Shown piece after piece: positions 36,597-47,804 of a stretch of 64,000 nt of DNA. The position numbers and the translations under genes were made by a program. Below the pieces are notes generated by a model, which searched no databases, had not been told where the DNA came from, and saw nothing but the letters and a program-made list of their open reading frames with translations. The stretch's first letter is position 1; each line of letters starts with the position of its first letter. Source of the DNA: Carettochelys insculpta (taxonomy: Eukaryota; Chordata; Testudines; Carettochelyidae); assembly GCF_033958435.1 (NCBI RefSeq), contig NC_134138.1, forward strand, positions 190,065,298 through 190,129,297, in the 5' to 3' direction.

Positions 36597-39500
36597 CTGT
36601 AACCAAGCCGAGTCACAACAAAGCATTCAGTAACTGCCCACACACAGGAGGAAATCATTTATGTTTTCATTTTTTAACATCAAGTGATGAGTTACTGCTT
36701 CGCTTCATACTACCAGCCTTAAGGAGAGACCTTTTGGAATTTTTTGGCAAGAATTAGGCACTATAACTGTGAATTACTTCAGATTTTTGTAAAAGGATAA
36801 AACTTACACCCCAAAACACATTTAAAAGAGGCACTAAGCAGTCTTACTTCAGAACAGCTTTTTGCTTGGAAAATGTTTACAATGAAAAAAAAAAGAATTA
36901 GTAGCCTGAATCAAGATTTTCAGAAGTGGCTAATGATTTGAGAGATCCAATGTCACACAACTGAATGGGACCTAACTTTCAGAGGTTGGGCACTCTGCAC
37001 TTGTTAAAATCTCACCACTTTTCAAAGTGTATCACAATGGAATCCCCAAAAGGAGAGGCAACCAAAAATCACTAGTCACACTTGAAAAATTTTTTCTGGT
37101 CTTTTTACATTTCTTACCATCAACCAGAAAGAGAAGCGGCAGGCTGGCTGCATGATTTTTTTCCATACCATATAGCTATATTTGAAGTTCATGAGATATG
37201 GAGTGGTAAGTTCTGGAATTGAAAGCTGGGAAGCACAGTCCCAGAAGCTTGTAGGACGGCACTGGCAGACTCTCCAGACCAGAGTCTGGCACTCCAGACT
37301 TCAGCTGCATTCGCACTGCAAAGGCCTAGGTTCTGTCTTGCATCACAGCAGGTCTCAGGTGCTCAGACCAGTGATGGAAGGGTGAGTCAAAATCAAGAGG
37401 GTTTCTTAGCCGAGGTCAGACTAATTTCTGTGTGGATGGAAGAGGGGCTTAGGCTTGCACCAGAATCTGAGCCTGCACTTAGTGTCTGTGTTGACATATC
37501 AATACAGCCATCCAACTGCCAGCAAATCAGCAATCCTGATTACACAGAACTCCCATTGGTTTCAGTGGGAACTTCATGCATAAAACGTCCAGAATCAAGC
37601 CCTAAGCATATAATCAATTTCCATCTGCAGTAAACACTAACAGGCTGAGACATTTAGGAAAGAGAAAATGAAAGATGGAGGTGTACTACCAGATCTATTT
37701 CAAACAACTCTTATTGTGTAACACTGAATACTAACCATCAACACTCCAAATATACCATTAAACCACATGTGAGGTTTGATTTAAAGCACAAGTAAGGAAA
37801 TTGAAAGCAAAACCAGATATGGTCCTTAATTCAATCCAACTGGCCAAGATACACCAGTGCATACTCCATAGGGCATACTTATAGCTCATCTACCAGTACA
37901 TGCCTCCAAATGTTTCATTTCAAAAGATATTATACATTTTAACCCCATAGGCATCTGCTTTCCACAATAATCTGGTCATCCCTCACTTTTAATATTGTCA
38001 GTCTTTCATATCAGCAATAGAAAAGTGTGAAATTTAGGTCATGAAGTTGTTTTATTTAAAGTACAGTTCTCATGGGGCATTACATTTGCTACTCAAAGCA
38101 TGATTTTGGAGTTGTATTTTGGGTTTTTCTTACACACTGAGTTCCACATTTGTGCCTTGACAGATTAAGGTATATGAAACAGAGCTCTCACCAGTCTTAG
38201 GGTATATCCACCCATCTTTGGGAGTGTGCTTCCCAGCATAGATACCCAGTCCCATGCTAACACATAGCTATGATGGCAAAGGTGGTGCCTCTGGCTCGAT
38301 TCTCAACTATAAAACCCACCAAAACCAGAGAAGCCACACTATCTTTAGCATTTGAGTTCAAGCAGAACTAGAAACTTTCTGTCTATCCAGGGTGGGAAGC
38401 ATGGTCACAGCTGTGTAGATCTACCAGCAGAGATGATGGCAAACAGGAAACAATCGCTCTTGTCTTGAAGTTAAGAATGTAACATTTAATGAACTATTTG
38501 GAAGCCATAAGGACATTGGGGTGAGCTAAGGAGAGCGTTTCAGGCTGTACCTCAGAGTTGTGTGTCTATGTGGGCTCAAGGCCAGGCTTCTACCATTATC
38601 AGGCTCACTAGTTATTTTGCAGTTGAATTCCCCTCGTGGATTTTTGTTGTTTATTTATTTTTAATCCAGTAATGTTTTAAAACTAAATTCTCATGGGCAG
38701 TGAGTTAGAGCTATGAAAAACTATGTATACTATGTGTACAGGCAGCTGTAAGGGAAAGGTTGTTATTTACCCAGTTGTACAGTGCGGGTCAGTTCCTGTT
38801 ACTGTGAGAACCTTAAATTTCTTCCTGTGTTTTTATTTGCAACCACATTATTGCATTAACTCTTTCCCTAGTTGATTTACCCAACCCTTCTCCCCTAAAA
38901 AAAGAGAGGAAGAAAAAACTGCCTGAATGTTATATCAAGCATGCGTGGGATATGAGAGGCAAAAACTCATATCTTTGTTGCTAAGACAGTGTTTGGCTGG
39001 ATTTAGTTTCCAGCAATACTCATTAATCGACCATTGCAGATCCAATTTCATTTCACCATGAAAGAGACAGGTGGGTATTTTTGTTTGTTTTTTCATAAAT
39101 TACACATTTTATAAGAAATGGGAGGATGGAACACTTAAAAATCTCCAAAAACTTCAAGGACACCAACACTACAAAGTTGCAGATTATTAATGATATTTAC
39201 AATTGGGAATAGTGAAATTAAATTAAGAAAGGAACAGTTTTGGCTGTGTAGCCAGAAAACTTCCTGACAAGTCAATTTGTTAGGCTCAGGAATAGTTTTT
39301 CAAGCGATCTAGTGCGAGCACCAACACTACGGCCATTTAAAAGTACACTAGAAGAAACAAAAGAAAATTTACTGGTGGAAACAAACAGGCACCATCAGGG
39401 AAATGATGAATGAACTGAAAGCAGCACAGTATGTGAGCTGAAAAAGACCTGTCAGTGCAAAACAAAAAAGAGTGGAGCCCTAGAAGATGCAAATCACTTC

Positions 39501-40652
39501 ATCCACCAACTAATTCATCTGGGGGGATTTTCTCCTGTCCCTGGAGTTTAAGAACTTCCTATAGGATGTGTTTATGATTCACAGAGACATTGATAAATTG
39601 TTCCAGGCAGATAACCAGCTCACCTAGTGTAGCCAAATGCACCTTGCATGCTATACTGTTTAGGGTCTTGGTCTCTTTTAGGGTCTGACTCCACTCTGTG
39701 CCCACCCTCCAGCTATGAGAATACAAGTTGTTATTTCTAGGCAAAGTCTTTCCTCAGAGTTTTATCCCCAAGTAAAGCGCATTCCTGTTGTTTCCTAAAG
39801 TTGGATCTACTGTGCATTTGTTTGCCTATTGCCATCAAGGCTCCTGGTCTAGTAGAAGGTGTACTTCTCCCTACCCCAACATGACCTCCCACAAAGAAGT
39901 GGGGTTTGACTAGGTTCTGCTGGAATATTAAAAGAAAGGACCAATGTTATCGCTACAGAATGAATCTACAGACCAACACTCAGGGTAGATGCATGGAGGA
40001 AAGAGGGAAACAATCCTTCCTCGATGTAATGGAGCTGCTCCACAGCCCGCTACTATAACCGTGATGTGTCCTTCTCTCCAGAGGGACAGGGAAAGGAGGT
40101 CTGGACTTATGAGAATCAGTTGCTACACAGGTTTTACTTCTTTCCCAGTCTGTCCTGCATGGCTGAGCTTTGTAGAGCCCCCAAACCTTTCACTTTGACA
40201 CAGTGAACTCTCTGCTGGTACGGAGGCAGAAACAGAAGTTCCCTCCAAGGCATCATCTGAACTCCAAGTTACTGCATGGTAACGCAGGATGTGAGTCTAC
40301 CCTACACCAGCTTGCTGCACAGGAAGCTTCCTCATGAACCTTGCTGCAGAGCAGCCAAAGCCCCAGAGCGCAGGAGGCTGGTGCTGCAGATTCACAACCT
40401 GGCTTTTGAGGAGTACCTCGCCATGCACGCACAATAAGTTTTCATCAGCTCTAACACGACTTTTAATTGCCAATATTACCAGACCTTCCACTTTACAATT
40501 CCAGAACTATGATGGGAAAGAAGGTAGTTGGGCTAAATGATGATTTTAGGACTTAGGTAGATTTTTACCCTTACATTAAACACTTAAGATATTAATTCAA
40601 AAATAAATACCAATTGAAATAGCCACCCTTTTTTTGGTCAAGAATCTCTCAC
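36597..40652 (-). other. ITGA9: ITGA9 intron (4056 nt)
   Basis: GT-AG intron. A stretch around 38.19-38.6 kb resembles the 'tctac-ac' ended MITEs of this genome, but its ends are too worn to place. The rest shows no recognisable feature. Confidence 0.8.
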
Positions 40653-40721
40653 CTTTTTACCCGATGCCTGAAAAATCTTTATTAAGGAGCCGGATCGCCT
40701 GTCTGTTCTGAAAATATAAAC
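40653..40721 (-). CDS. ITGA9: ITGA9 internal exon (VYIFRTDRRSG block)
   Basis: The exon is 69 nt, 23 codons, both ends in phase 0: VYIFRTDRRSGSLIKIFQAS then GKK. The acceptor is attcgatag and the donor AAG|gtgaga. VYIF is the strand after a propeller blade's FG-GAP motif, and FQASGKKMGSYFG across the next junction is typical of ITGA9. Confidence 0.95.
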
Positions 40722-40824
40722 CTATCGAATAGGAACAAAAACAAAAGCAGTTTCAAACATTGATCAAAGGTTGGCCTGTAGATAATCCATGTATAATATT
40801 ATGAATTCATCTGTGCAATCTATC

Positions 40825-41022
40825 AGAGAGGTAGCGATGTAAATCTGTATCTTCAAGAACAACAAGAAGTCCTGTGGCACCTTATAGACTAACAGATATT
40901 TTGGAGCATAAGCTTTCCTAGGCAAAGACCTGCCTTGTCATTGGACGAAGCGGGTCTTTGCCCACGAAAGCTTATGCTCCAAAATATCTGCTAGTCTATA
41001 AAGTGCCACAGGACTTCTGTGC
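40825..41022. mobile_element. Palindromic Penelope 3'-tail pair
   Basis: Left arm on the minus strand (gaagtcctgtggcacctta ... ttggagcataagc), right arm on the plus strand (cccacgaaagcttatgctcc ... aagtgccacaggacttc). The first 30 bases also carry the reversed gaggtagc...tcttcaagaac end. Close in sequence to the tail of the 20.6 kb element. Confidence 0.82.
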
Positions 41023-42836
41023 AACCTGGGCACATAAGTACTTCACCCATTGTAACAAAGCGATCATTAAAATTTGCCAAATTCCATACTGAAAGCAATC
41101 CTCCTGCCTTTTCTAAAGCATAAGGCAAAATTCCAATTTTAGCATCAAAAGGAAGAAGTCTGTTGTCACTATAAGTACCCACTGCAGAACCACCATAATC
41201 CCAATCAAATGTCTCTTGGAAAATAACAACAAAGTGTCTTGGAGTAATCAAGACTGAGAGTCTGACGAGTAAGACAAAATGTAAAGATGTTTTAGTGAAG
41301 GTCAGGATAAAAACTGAAATCATACCAGTAAATTGTTAGCACCTTATCAGCCAAATTCAGCACTCTAACTTGTATTCACATAAGTTACTCGTCGAATACT
41401 CTTTTTAGTATATTCTGGACTGCATGTGCTTATGAGTCAGTCCCCACATCGAATGCCAATGCCTTCTGACATTGGTCATTCTCTCTTGACTGCATTTCAG
41501 AGATTAATATTCATATTGGTTACAGTACTCATTCAGAAAGTATACTGTCAAATGGTAATCTTGTTTTAAAACGGTTCCCATTTCATTCACACTGTTTCAT
41601 AGCATGTAATGCCTGATTCGTACCCAATGGCAAACCAGCCACAACAAGCAACCTTGTGAGTAGATGCTGGGTTAATTAAACCAGTAGAAGTGTGCAAGGC
41701 AGAATTAAATGAAAGATCTTCCTTGAGGTAACCAAGAGAGATTTATTTCATTATATGCACTATACCTTCCACACTGCGGACAACATAGATAAGGCTAGCC
41801 ATGGAAAGTCAAGTATAAACAACGATTTGCTCATCCTCAGATATAGGCTGCTCGTCAGGTTTGGGGTTTGGTTGCTGCAGGGGGAGGGGCTGAATGTCTA
41901 ATTGACCAGGTTGTAATACAGCAATGAACAACTGAAAAGGAGAATCTATATTAACCTAGTAGGACTTATGCTTGCAGGGGGGCCAGGACACTTCTGGCAT
42001 AACACAGGAATTTACACTGTCCTGCTAATGTCTCAAAGCAGTATTGCATCTTATTAATATTTAGCTTTTAGGAACAGGAAGGGTAAAGAACATAACACTT
42101 AATAAAATTCTCACTTGCTCACAGTAAGGAGCAAGTCTCCACAGAAGTCTTGAATATCTTGTTTGCTCAAAGAGGCAGCAACAGCAGAATCTGAAGTTAA
42201 TCCATCCATTTCTGCCCAGCAGGTGTTAATGGAGTTAACAGGACAAAGCTGTAAGGCTGATCATCAGAGCCAAGGACTTGATGTACGAAATTGAACAGAG
42301 TTATTAATGGGCACTTAATAGTTGGATGCACATGGAGCAACAATGTGAATTGCTTAAGAGTAAGTCCTGAACCTATTACAAACATTCACTTGGACATGGA
42401 AGCTGCATCTACACTAGCTGGCTATTTCGAAGTAGCCACGCCAACTTCGAAATAGCGCCCGCCGCGTCTACACGGCGAGCGCTATTTCAAAGTTGAAATC
42501 GACATAAGGCGGCGAGACTTCGAAGTCGATATCCTCATGAGGAGATGGGAATAGCACCCTACTTCGACGTTGAACGTCGAAGTAGGGTACATGTAGACGA
42601 TCTGCGTCCCGCAACATCAAAATAGCGGGGTCCGCCATGGCAGCCATCAGCTGAGGGGTTGACAGACACTCTCTCCAGCCCCTGAGCTCTATGGTCACCA
42701 CGTACAGCAGCCCCTTAAAGCTCCCTGCCCCCTTATTTCCTGTGCAGGAAGCTGAGAGCATGTGCAGGCAGCAGCACAGCCACATGCCCAGCCTGCACAT
42801 ACCTCCGCAGCCTCAAGCCAGCATCCTGCACCCCAT

Positions 42837-44399
42837 GGCAGCCAGCCAGCCCCGCAAGCGCCCACAGGGCACCGCCCCCCAAGGGGAGCCAGGGCTCCCA
42901 GCCTGCCAGCCAGAGGGGGAAGAGGCAGCGGGGCCCCTCCTGGATGGAAGCCGAGATCCGGGACCTGCTGGGGCTCTGGGGCGAGGAGGTGGTGCTCCAG
43001 GTAATGGGGAGCAAGAAGCGGAATGCGGATGCGTTTGCTCAGCTGGCCGAGGGCCTAGCTGCCCAGGGTCACCCTGCCCGCAATCCTAAGCACATCAGGA
43101 GTAAGGTAAAGGAGCTGCGGCAGGGTTACGCCCAGGCCCAGGACCCAGCCAGCTGATCTGGGGCCGCCCCCGCCGCTTGCCCCTTTTACAGGGAGCTCAG
43201 GGAAATCCTGGGCCCCCGGTACACCTCCTCCCCCCCCGGCCACCCTTGACACATTGGCCGATGAGCCCCAGCAGGCCCCGGAGATGGAGTCCGCCCCAGA
43301 GGCAAGCCCTGCACCCCAGGGGCCCCCCCAGGAGCCCACCCCTGGGATGCCAGAGGAGGAGGAGGGGGACTCCTCCAGCGATGGGGGGCTCCAGATCGCC
43401 ATCCTGTCCTGGAGCTCCAGCAGGGCGTCTGCCCAGTGGGTGTCCCCCGACCGTGGGAGCGGACCGTCAGGTATGTACCCCCCCGGTGCACAACCCTGGG
43501 GTTAAAGGGCAGGGACAAGAGACATGACCAGGGCCCTCCACATGCCCACATGACCATGGCCCCAAGGACAGCAGTGGCATGTCTCTCAGAAGACTGCATC
43601 AGCCCCTGCCCCCCAGCAGGACAGAGCCACGCCCCATCCCTGGGGATGGGGGGAGCAGAACCTAGGGGGGAGCAGAACCTAGGGTCCCCTGGGGGGGGCG
43701 GGTTGGACACCCATCATCATCATCACCATCACCATCAGCAGCAGCAGCAGCAGAGGGGTGGGGGGACAAGGGCCACAGGCCAGGGCCCAGACTAACGGCT
43801 GTCTCCACTCTTCTTTCCCCCTCTGTTCCGCAGTTGCACCATCAGAGGGCCCAGAGAGCACCGGCGCGGCGTCTGTCATCCCGGAGAGCCTACCGGGGCC
43901 ATCCCACCAGGCCAGCCCCTCGCTGGAGCACAGGCCAGCCCCAGGACGAGGCCGACAGCAGCGGGGCCATCTGCAGGCGTCCACGGACCCCCAGCTGCTC
44001 GCCACCCTCCGGCATCAACTGGAGGTGTCCAAGCGGTGCCAGCAGGTGGAGGAGCGGCGGCTCCACCTCCAGGAGCGAGCGCTGGCCTGGCGCCAGGAGG
44101 CTTGGGGGGCCTTCATGCGCACGTTCCAGGACATTGCGCGGCACCTGGCCCCCCCGCCACTCCGCCTGCCATCCCTCCACCATCGGCCATCCTGGGGCCT
44201 GCCACCGAGGGCGACCATGGGCCTCCGGACACTTCCCGGCCATATCTGCCGGTTCTTCCGGCCCCCACACAGCCTCAACCAGGCCTCCGGCCGAGACGTG
44301 GGTCGTGCCCGCAACACCAGGCACAGGACAATAGGGGTGCGTGGCCAAGGACGTTGCCCCCCATGGCCCCCTCCTTTGGACTCATTCCCCCCATGTTGA
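42837..44399 (+). pseudogene. Harbinger B Myb/SANT-like accessory gene, broken
   Basis: ATG at 42837 (MAASQPRKRPQG) starts one frame. The Myb/SANT domain is in the next frame: SWMEAEIRDLLGLWGEEV, then RNADAFAQLAEGLAAQGH and IRSKVKELRQGYAQAQD, reaching a stop after QDPAS at 43156. Homology continues past that stop (CPFYRELREILGPRY). After another shift in a C run, an acidic region follows (PEEEEGDSSSDGG) to a probable donor GGACCGTCAG|gtatgt near 43470. The acceptor is ttccgcag near 43834. The last exon carries LLATLRHQLEVSKRCQQVEE, a likely coiled coil. Expected role: DNA-binding partner of the transposase. At least two frame lesions and one stop mean it is not functional. Confidence 0.75.
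43711..43755. repeat. (CAT)n/(CAG)n tract inside the Myb-like gene intron of element B
   Basis: catcatcatcatcaccatca followed by cagcagcagcagcagcag. It lies between the putative donor (43470) and acceptor (43834) of the accessory gene, so it would be intronic. Confidence 0.85.
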
Positions 44400-44475
44400 T
44401 GTAAATAGTTTTTGTTCTACCCCTGTTTTGTAACTGACCCCCCATGTACATAGTTCCCCTCTTATTCTTCTGTTT

Positions 44476-46010
44476 TCATATTATTAATACTAAGGGTTGC
44501 AGGGTTTTGTTTAAAAAAAATTCCATTTTTTTATTGTACAGAAGTGTGGGGGGAGGGGGTGTGCTCTCGGGTTCTCTGTGGTGTGGGGGTGGGGGCAGGG
44601 AGTGTTGTGGAGGATGGGGGGGTGCAGTGGGTGGCTCACCCGCAGCTGGCCCTGCCAGCTTGCACCCCACAGCCTGGTCAAAATGGGCCCACAGGGCCTC
44701 CCGGACCCGGATCCCCTCAGGGTCGACCTGGCAACTGGGGGCAGCAGGTGGCTGGACGTTGGCCCTGCCAGCCTCCACAGCCCAGCCCTGGAAGAAGGCC
44801 TCTCCCTTGCTCTCCACCAGGTTGTGGAGTACGCTGCACGCGCCCACAACCTGGGGGATGTTGGGGAGGACGGCATCCAGGTGGGTGAGGAGACACCTCC
44901 AGCGCCCTTTGAGGCAGCCGAAAGTGCGCTTGACCACCTGGTGCGCATGGTTCAAGCACGTGTTGAACCGCTCCTGGCTGGCTGTAACATGGGCCGCATA
45001 AGGGTGCATGAGCCAGGGCCAGAGGGGGTATGCCGCGTCTGCGACGCAGAGGGGCATGGTGGTGTCCCCCACAGGGATCTCCCGCTGGGGGATGTAGGTC
45101 CCCGCCTCCAGCTGGCAGCACAGGCCCGAATTTCTGAACACCCGGGCGTCATGGGTGCTGCCAGACCAGCCAACATAAATGTCCAAGAGGCGGCCCCGGC
45201 TGTCCACCAAGGCCTGGAGGACCACAGAATGGTATCCCTTCCTATTGAGGAAGCGTCCTCTGCTGTGCTCCGGAGCTCAGATGGGGATATGGGTCCCATC
45301 CAGAGCCCCAAAGCAATTTGGGAAGCCCAGGCTGGCAAACCCCGCGATGGCGGCATCTGGGTCCCCAAGCCGCATGAGCCTGTGGAGGAGCAGGGCATTG
45401 ATTGTGCAGACGACCTGCAGGGGAAAGACATGAGAGCACTGCTGAGGGGTGTGCAGGGTGTGTCTGGCCCTTCCCCCCCCCCGGGCTCCCCCCCTCCCCC
45501 GGGTCCTCTTACCTCCATGAGGACAGCCCCAACGGTGGCCTTGCCCACGCCGAACTGCTGCCCTACGGATCGGTAGCTGTCTGGAGCAGCCAGCTTCCAG
45601 GCAGCGATGCCGACCCATTTCTCTATGGTGAGGGCACGTCACACGGGGGTGTCCTGGTGCCGTAAGGCAGGGGTGAGCCACTGGCAGAGCTCCAGGAATG
45701 TCTGCCAGCTCATTCTGAAGTTCTGGAGCCAGCGGTCATTGTCCCACTCGCCGAGCACCAGCCGCTCCCACCAATCCATGCTCATGGGGTATCTCCACAG
45801 CTGGCGATGTGTGTGGCAGTGGGGGGGGGGCGGTGCTGGGAGGGCAGCAAGGTCTGGGGCTGCTTCCTCATCCCCGGAGGACAGCTCATCTTCCTCAAAT
45901 AAAAGATGGTCAGCTGCCTCCTGCATGGCACTGAGCAGGGCAACCACTGCTCCTCCAGGGGTGGGTGTGTGGGCCTCTGGATGCTGCTGCTGCTGCTGCT
46001 GGGGGTCCAT
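44476..46010 (-). pseudogene. Harbinger B transposase, two exons, two stops, catalytic E replaced by K
   Basis: Starts ATG at 46010 (MDPQQQQQQHPEAHTP). Exon 1 runs to 45513 (donor ATGGAG|gtaaga) and exon 2 from 45414 (acceptor cccctgcag), with a 98-nt intron in phase 0. The helix-rich N-terminus includes WDNDRWLQNFRMSWQTFLEL and QFGVGKATVG. The first catalytic D is in GALDGTHIPI and the second in GWSGSTHDARVF. The third position, normally E in the V-E-R-x-F-G motif, is lysine here (QVVKRTFGCLK, codon 44929-44931). Two TGA stops interrupt the frame at 45639-45641 and 45277-45279, both readable as CGA to TGA changes. The C-terminus is proline-rich and ends near the 3' end of the Myb-like gene. 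Confidence 0.92.
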
Positions 46011-46080
46011 GCTGCTTCCACGAGGTGTGCATGCCTGTGGCTCTGCAGGCCGCGTGCTGTGCAGGCTGAGTGTGTCTGGG

Positions 46081-46100
46081 AGGGGCCCTTTAAGGGAGCG
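46081..46100 (-). promoter_or_regulatory. Candidate core promoter of Harbinger B transposase
   Basis: On the minus strand a CTTAAAGGG box sits about 80 nt upstream of the transposase ATG. The surrounding block (plus strand GGCCCTTTAAGGGAGCGG) recurs nearly unchanged in the three deletion derivatives (about 20306-20325, 35181-35200, 59416-59435). It also recurs with one change in element A (28051-28070), which belongs to another family. Conservation across families and its TATA-like core suggest transcription start control, but it could equally be a structural or terminal-binding motif. Confidence 0.35.
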
Positions 46101-46459
46101 GCTTGCTGTTGCCCCGGAAGTGCTAGTCTGCCCTGTGACCCTATCTGCAGCTGTTCTTGGCACCTTTATTTCGATTTGGGCCGCTTTGGTGTGTAGACGC
46201 TCCCCTGCAGCGCCTACTTCGATGTAGTGCTGCCCAACGTCAACGTTGAACGTCGACAGCACCAGCCCTGGACGATGTGTAGAGGCTATTCATCGAAATA
46301 GCTTATTTCAAGTTTGCTACATCAAAATAAGCTATTTCAATGTAGCATACCAGTGTAGACGTAGCTGGAGAAGGGGAAAGAGATTAATCTAGATATAAAG
46401 ACATGAAGAGAGAGATCATCTTAAATTTCATAGTGGCCAGAAGAGACAAGGGTTCTGAA

Positions 46460-46580
46460 TATTAAACTCCAGTTTTGCTGCTGACTTGCTTTGTAATTTT
46501 GGACAAATCATGCAAGGCCTCTGCCTTAGTTACCCCATCAGCAAAATGAGGTAATTATAATTCCTATCATAGGGAAGCCA
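46460..46580 (+). repeat. Old amniote SINE-like repeat (MIR-type core)
   Basis: Contains ttggacaaatcatgcaaggc and ttaccccatcagcaaaatga, in the same order and orientation as the 56.4 kb copy. Confidence 0.6.
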
Positions 46581-47126
46581 TCATCATGGTGTCAAATCCC
46601 AAAAGCACCAGGGTATCCTTGCAAATCAAGTACCACCTGTCCCAATCTGTGGCAGGTGATCTGGCTGCCTTTTCAATTTATGTTTACCACTGACAATCTT
46701 ACCGAGCCCCAACACTTCTGGTGCTCGCATGATCACCAGTCATGCTGCGGCACTTGTTCATATGTACGCTTCAGAACGTATTGGTCTTCCCTGCTGATAA
46801 GTCCATGCCAACAAGTCCACCAAAGTCAGATTAGCTTTATTTTAACCAAAATAGGTTAAAAACTGAGACAGAAAAGGGAATTTTGAATGACCAATGTCTC
46901 TTTAAAAGTGAGATTGTTAAAGATTCTTTGGGGGGTGGACAGGATGGAGCATCACAGTGGGCAGATAAACTTGAGGACCTCATCAAATTACGTCACCTCT
47001 TCCATGCAAGTGCTCAAAATTAATCATCAAGCAAAATCTCTTTGTTCAGCAAATACAGAGGGAGTAAGCCAATATATTTCTATCCTTTAACATCTGACTG
47101 TATCATTGTTTGAGTAAAAGCCACAC

Positions 47127-47212
47127 CTTTCCGATGCCTCCATCCTGGGGAGCTCCTCCCACAACGTCCATGGTAGTCGGCTGGGAGAAATGACCTGCTG
47201 TCACTGCGTATC
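47127..47212 (-). CDS. ITGA9: ITGA9 internal exon (GYAVTAGHF block)
   Basis: The exon is 86 nt: two bases completing glycine, then 28 codons reading YAVTAGHFSQPTTMDVVGGA and ending GGIGK. It carries the FG-GAP style GYAV and VVGGAPQD motifs of a propeller blade. The acceptor is ctacacag, and the donor is AAG|gtgtgg, leaving phase 0. The following exon starts with VYIFR, as expected for integrin alpha chains. Confidence 0.95.
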
Positions 47213-47804
47213 CTGTGTAGAAGGTTGGGTGGGGTGACAGAGGAAAAGAAATGGGGGGGAAAAGGGAAAAAAGTGAGAATCAGGTCAGCCATCTGGATCA
47301 CACTAAACACGTTCCACAGTTCCTCTTGGAGTATAAATACTCAGTATCATGCAAAAAGCAGCAGGTCTCACTTTGTACAGGAACTTGCCTACATTCAGTT
47401 CAAATGTACATCACAGCAGGAAATTACAATAAGCTCTCGATTGTTTTCCAAAAACCAAGAAGGTGAAGGTGTAGGGAGAGCCCAGTGGGGGACAGGCAAA
47501 GGTAGTAGGGACAATAAGTTAAGAATCCAGATGTGAGTGGACCGAGAATCAGTAAAAACAAAGACCTGCATACTGAGAGCTCAGTGACTGCATCATGAGG
47601 GTGAAATAGCTTTCATGTGTGACTGATCGTCTCATGCACAGACCTGCGGAGAGAAATTCTGGGCCCCAGGGCAGCACAGCCAATGGGCCCTTGGTTCTCT
47701 TCCCTCAGACAGACAGAGAGAGCCACAAGCCACACTCCACCCTTGCCCAGGAAACCCTGAGTGCCACTCTTTAATGATGACCCCCTGGTTGTCACAACCC
47801 CATC

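Larger units (their letters stand above)
42401..46366. mobile_element. PIF/Harbinger transposon B (near full length, decayed)
   Basis: 3966 bp with terminal inverted repeats (left agctgcatctacact, right end inward agctacgtctacact) and an exact 3-bp target duplication gga at 42398-42400 and 46367-46369. Both arms carry palindromic ctATTTCGAAgtag or acTTCGAcgtt motifs. A plus-strand Myb-like gene (42837-44399) converges with a minus-strand transposase (44476-46010), with about 75 bp between their stops. The genes carry few lesions, mostly CpG-type stop changes and homopolymer indels, so this insertion looks younger than element A. Three internal-deletion derivatives of the same family lie elsewhere in the window. 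Confidence 0.94.
40722..47126 (-). other. ITGA9: ITGA9 intron (6405 nt)
   Basis: GT-AG intron. Most of it is the 3966-bp Harbinger element 42401-46366. It also has a Penelope tail palindrome at 40.83-41.02 kb and an old SINE-like repeat at 46.46-46.58 kb. The stretch 41.0-42.4 kb looks like single-copy AT-rich intron. Confidence 0.85.

Noticed and set aside
40991..41323. 110-codon minus-strand open frame just upstream (in gene order) of a Penelope tail
   Set aside because: It has some protein-like composition but no family I recognise, no splice logic with ITGA9 and no partner frame. Kept as unexplained intron.
44578..45576. 332-codon plus-strand open frame, the longest in the window
   Set aside because: It is the antisense shadow of the Harbinger B transposase. 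GC-rich coding DNA leaves the opposite strand open, and the peptide resembles no protein.
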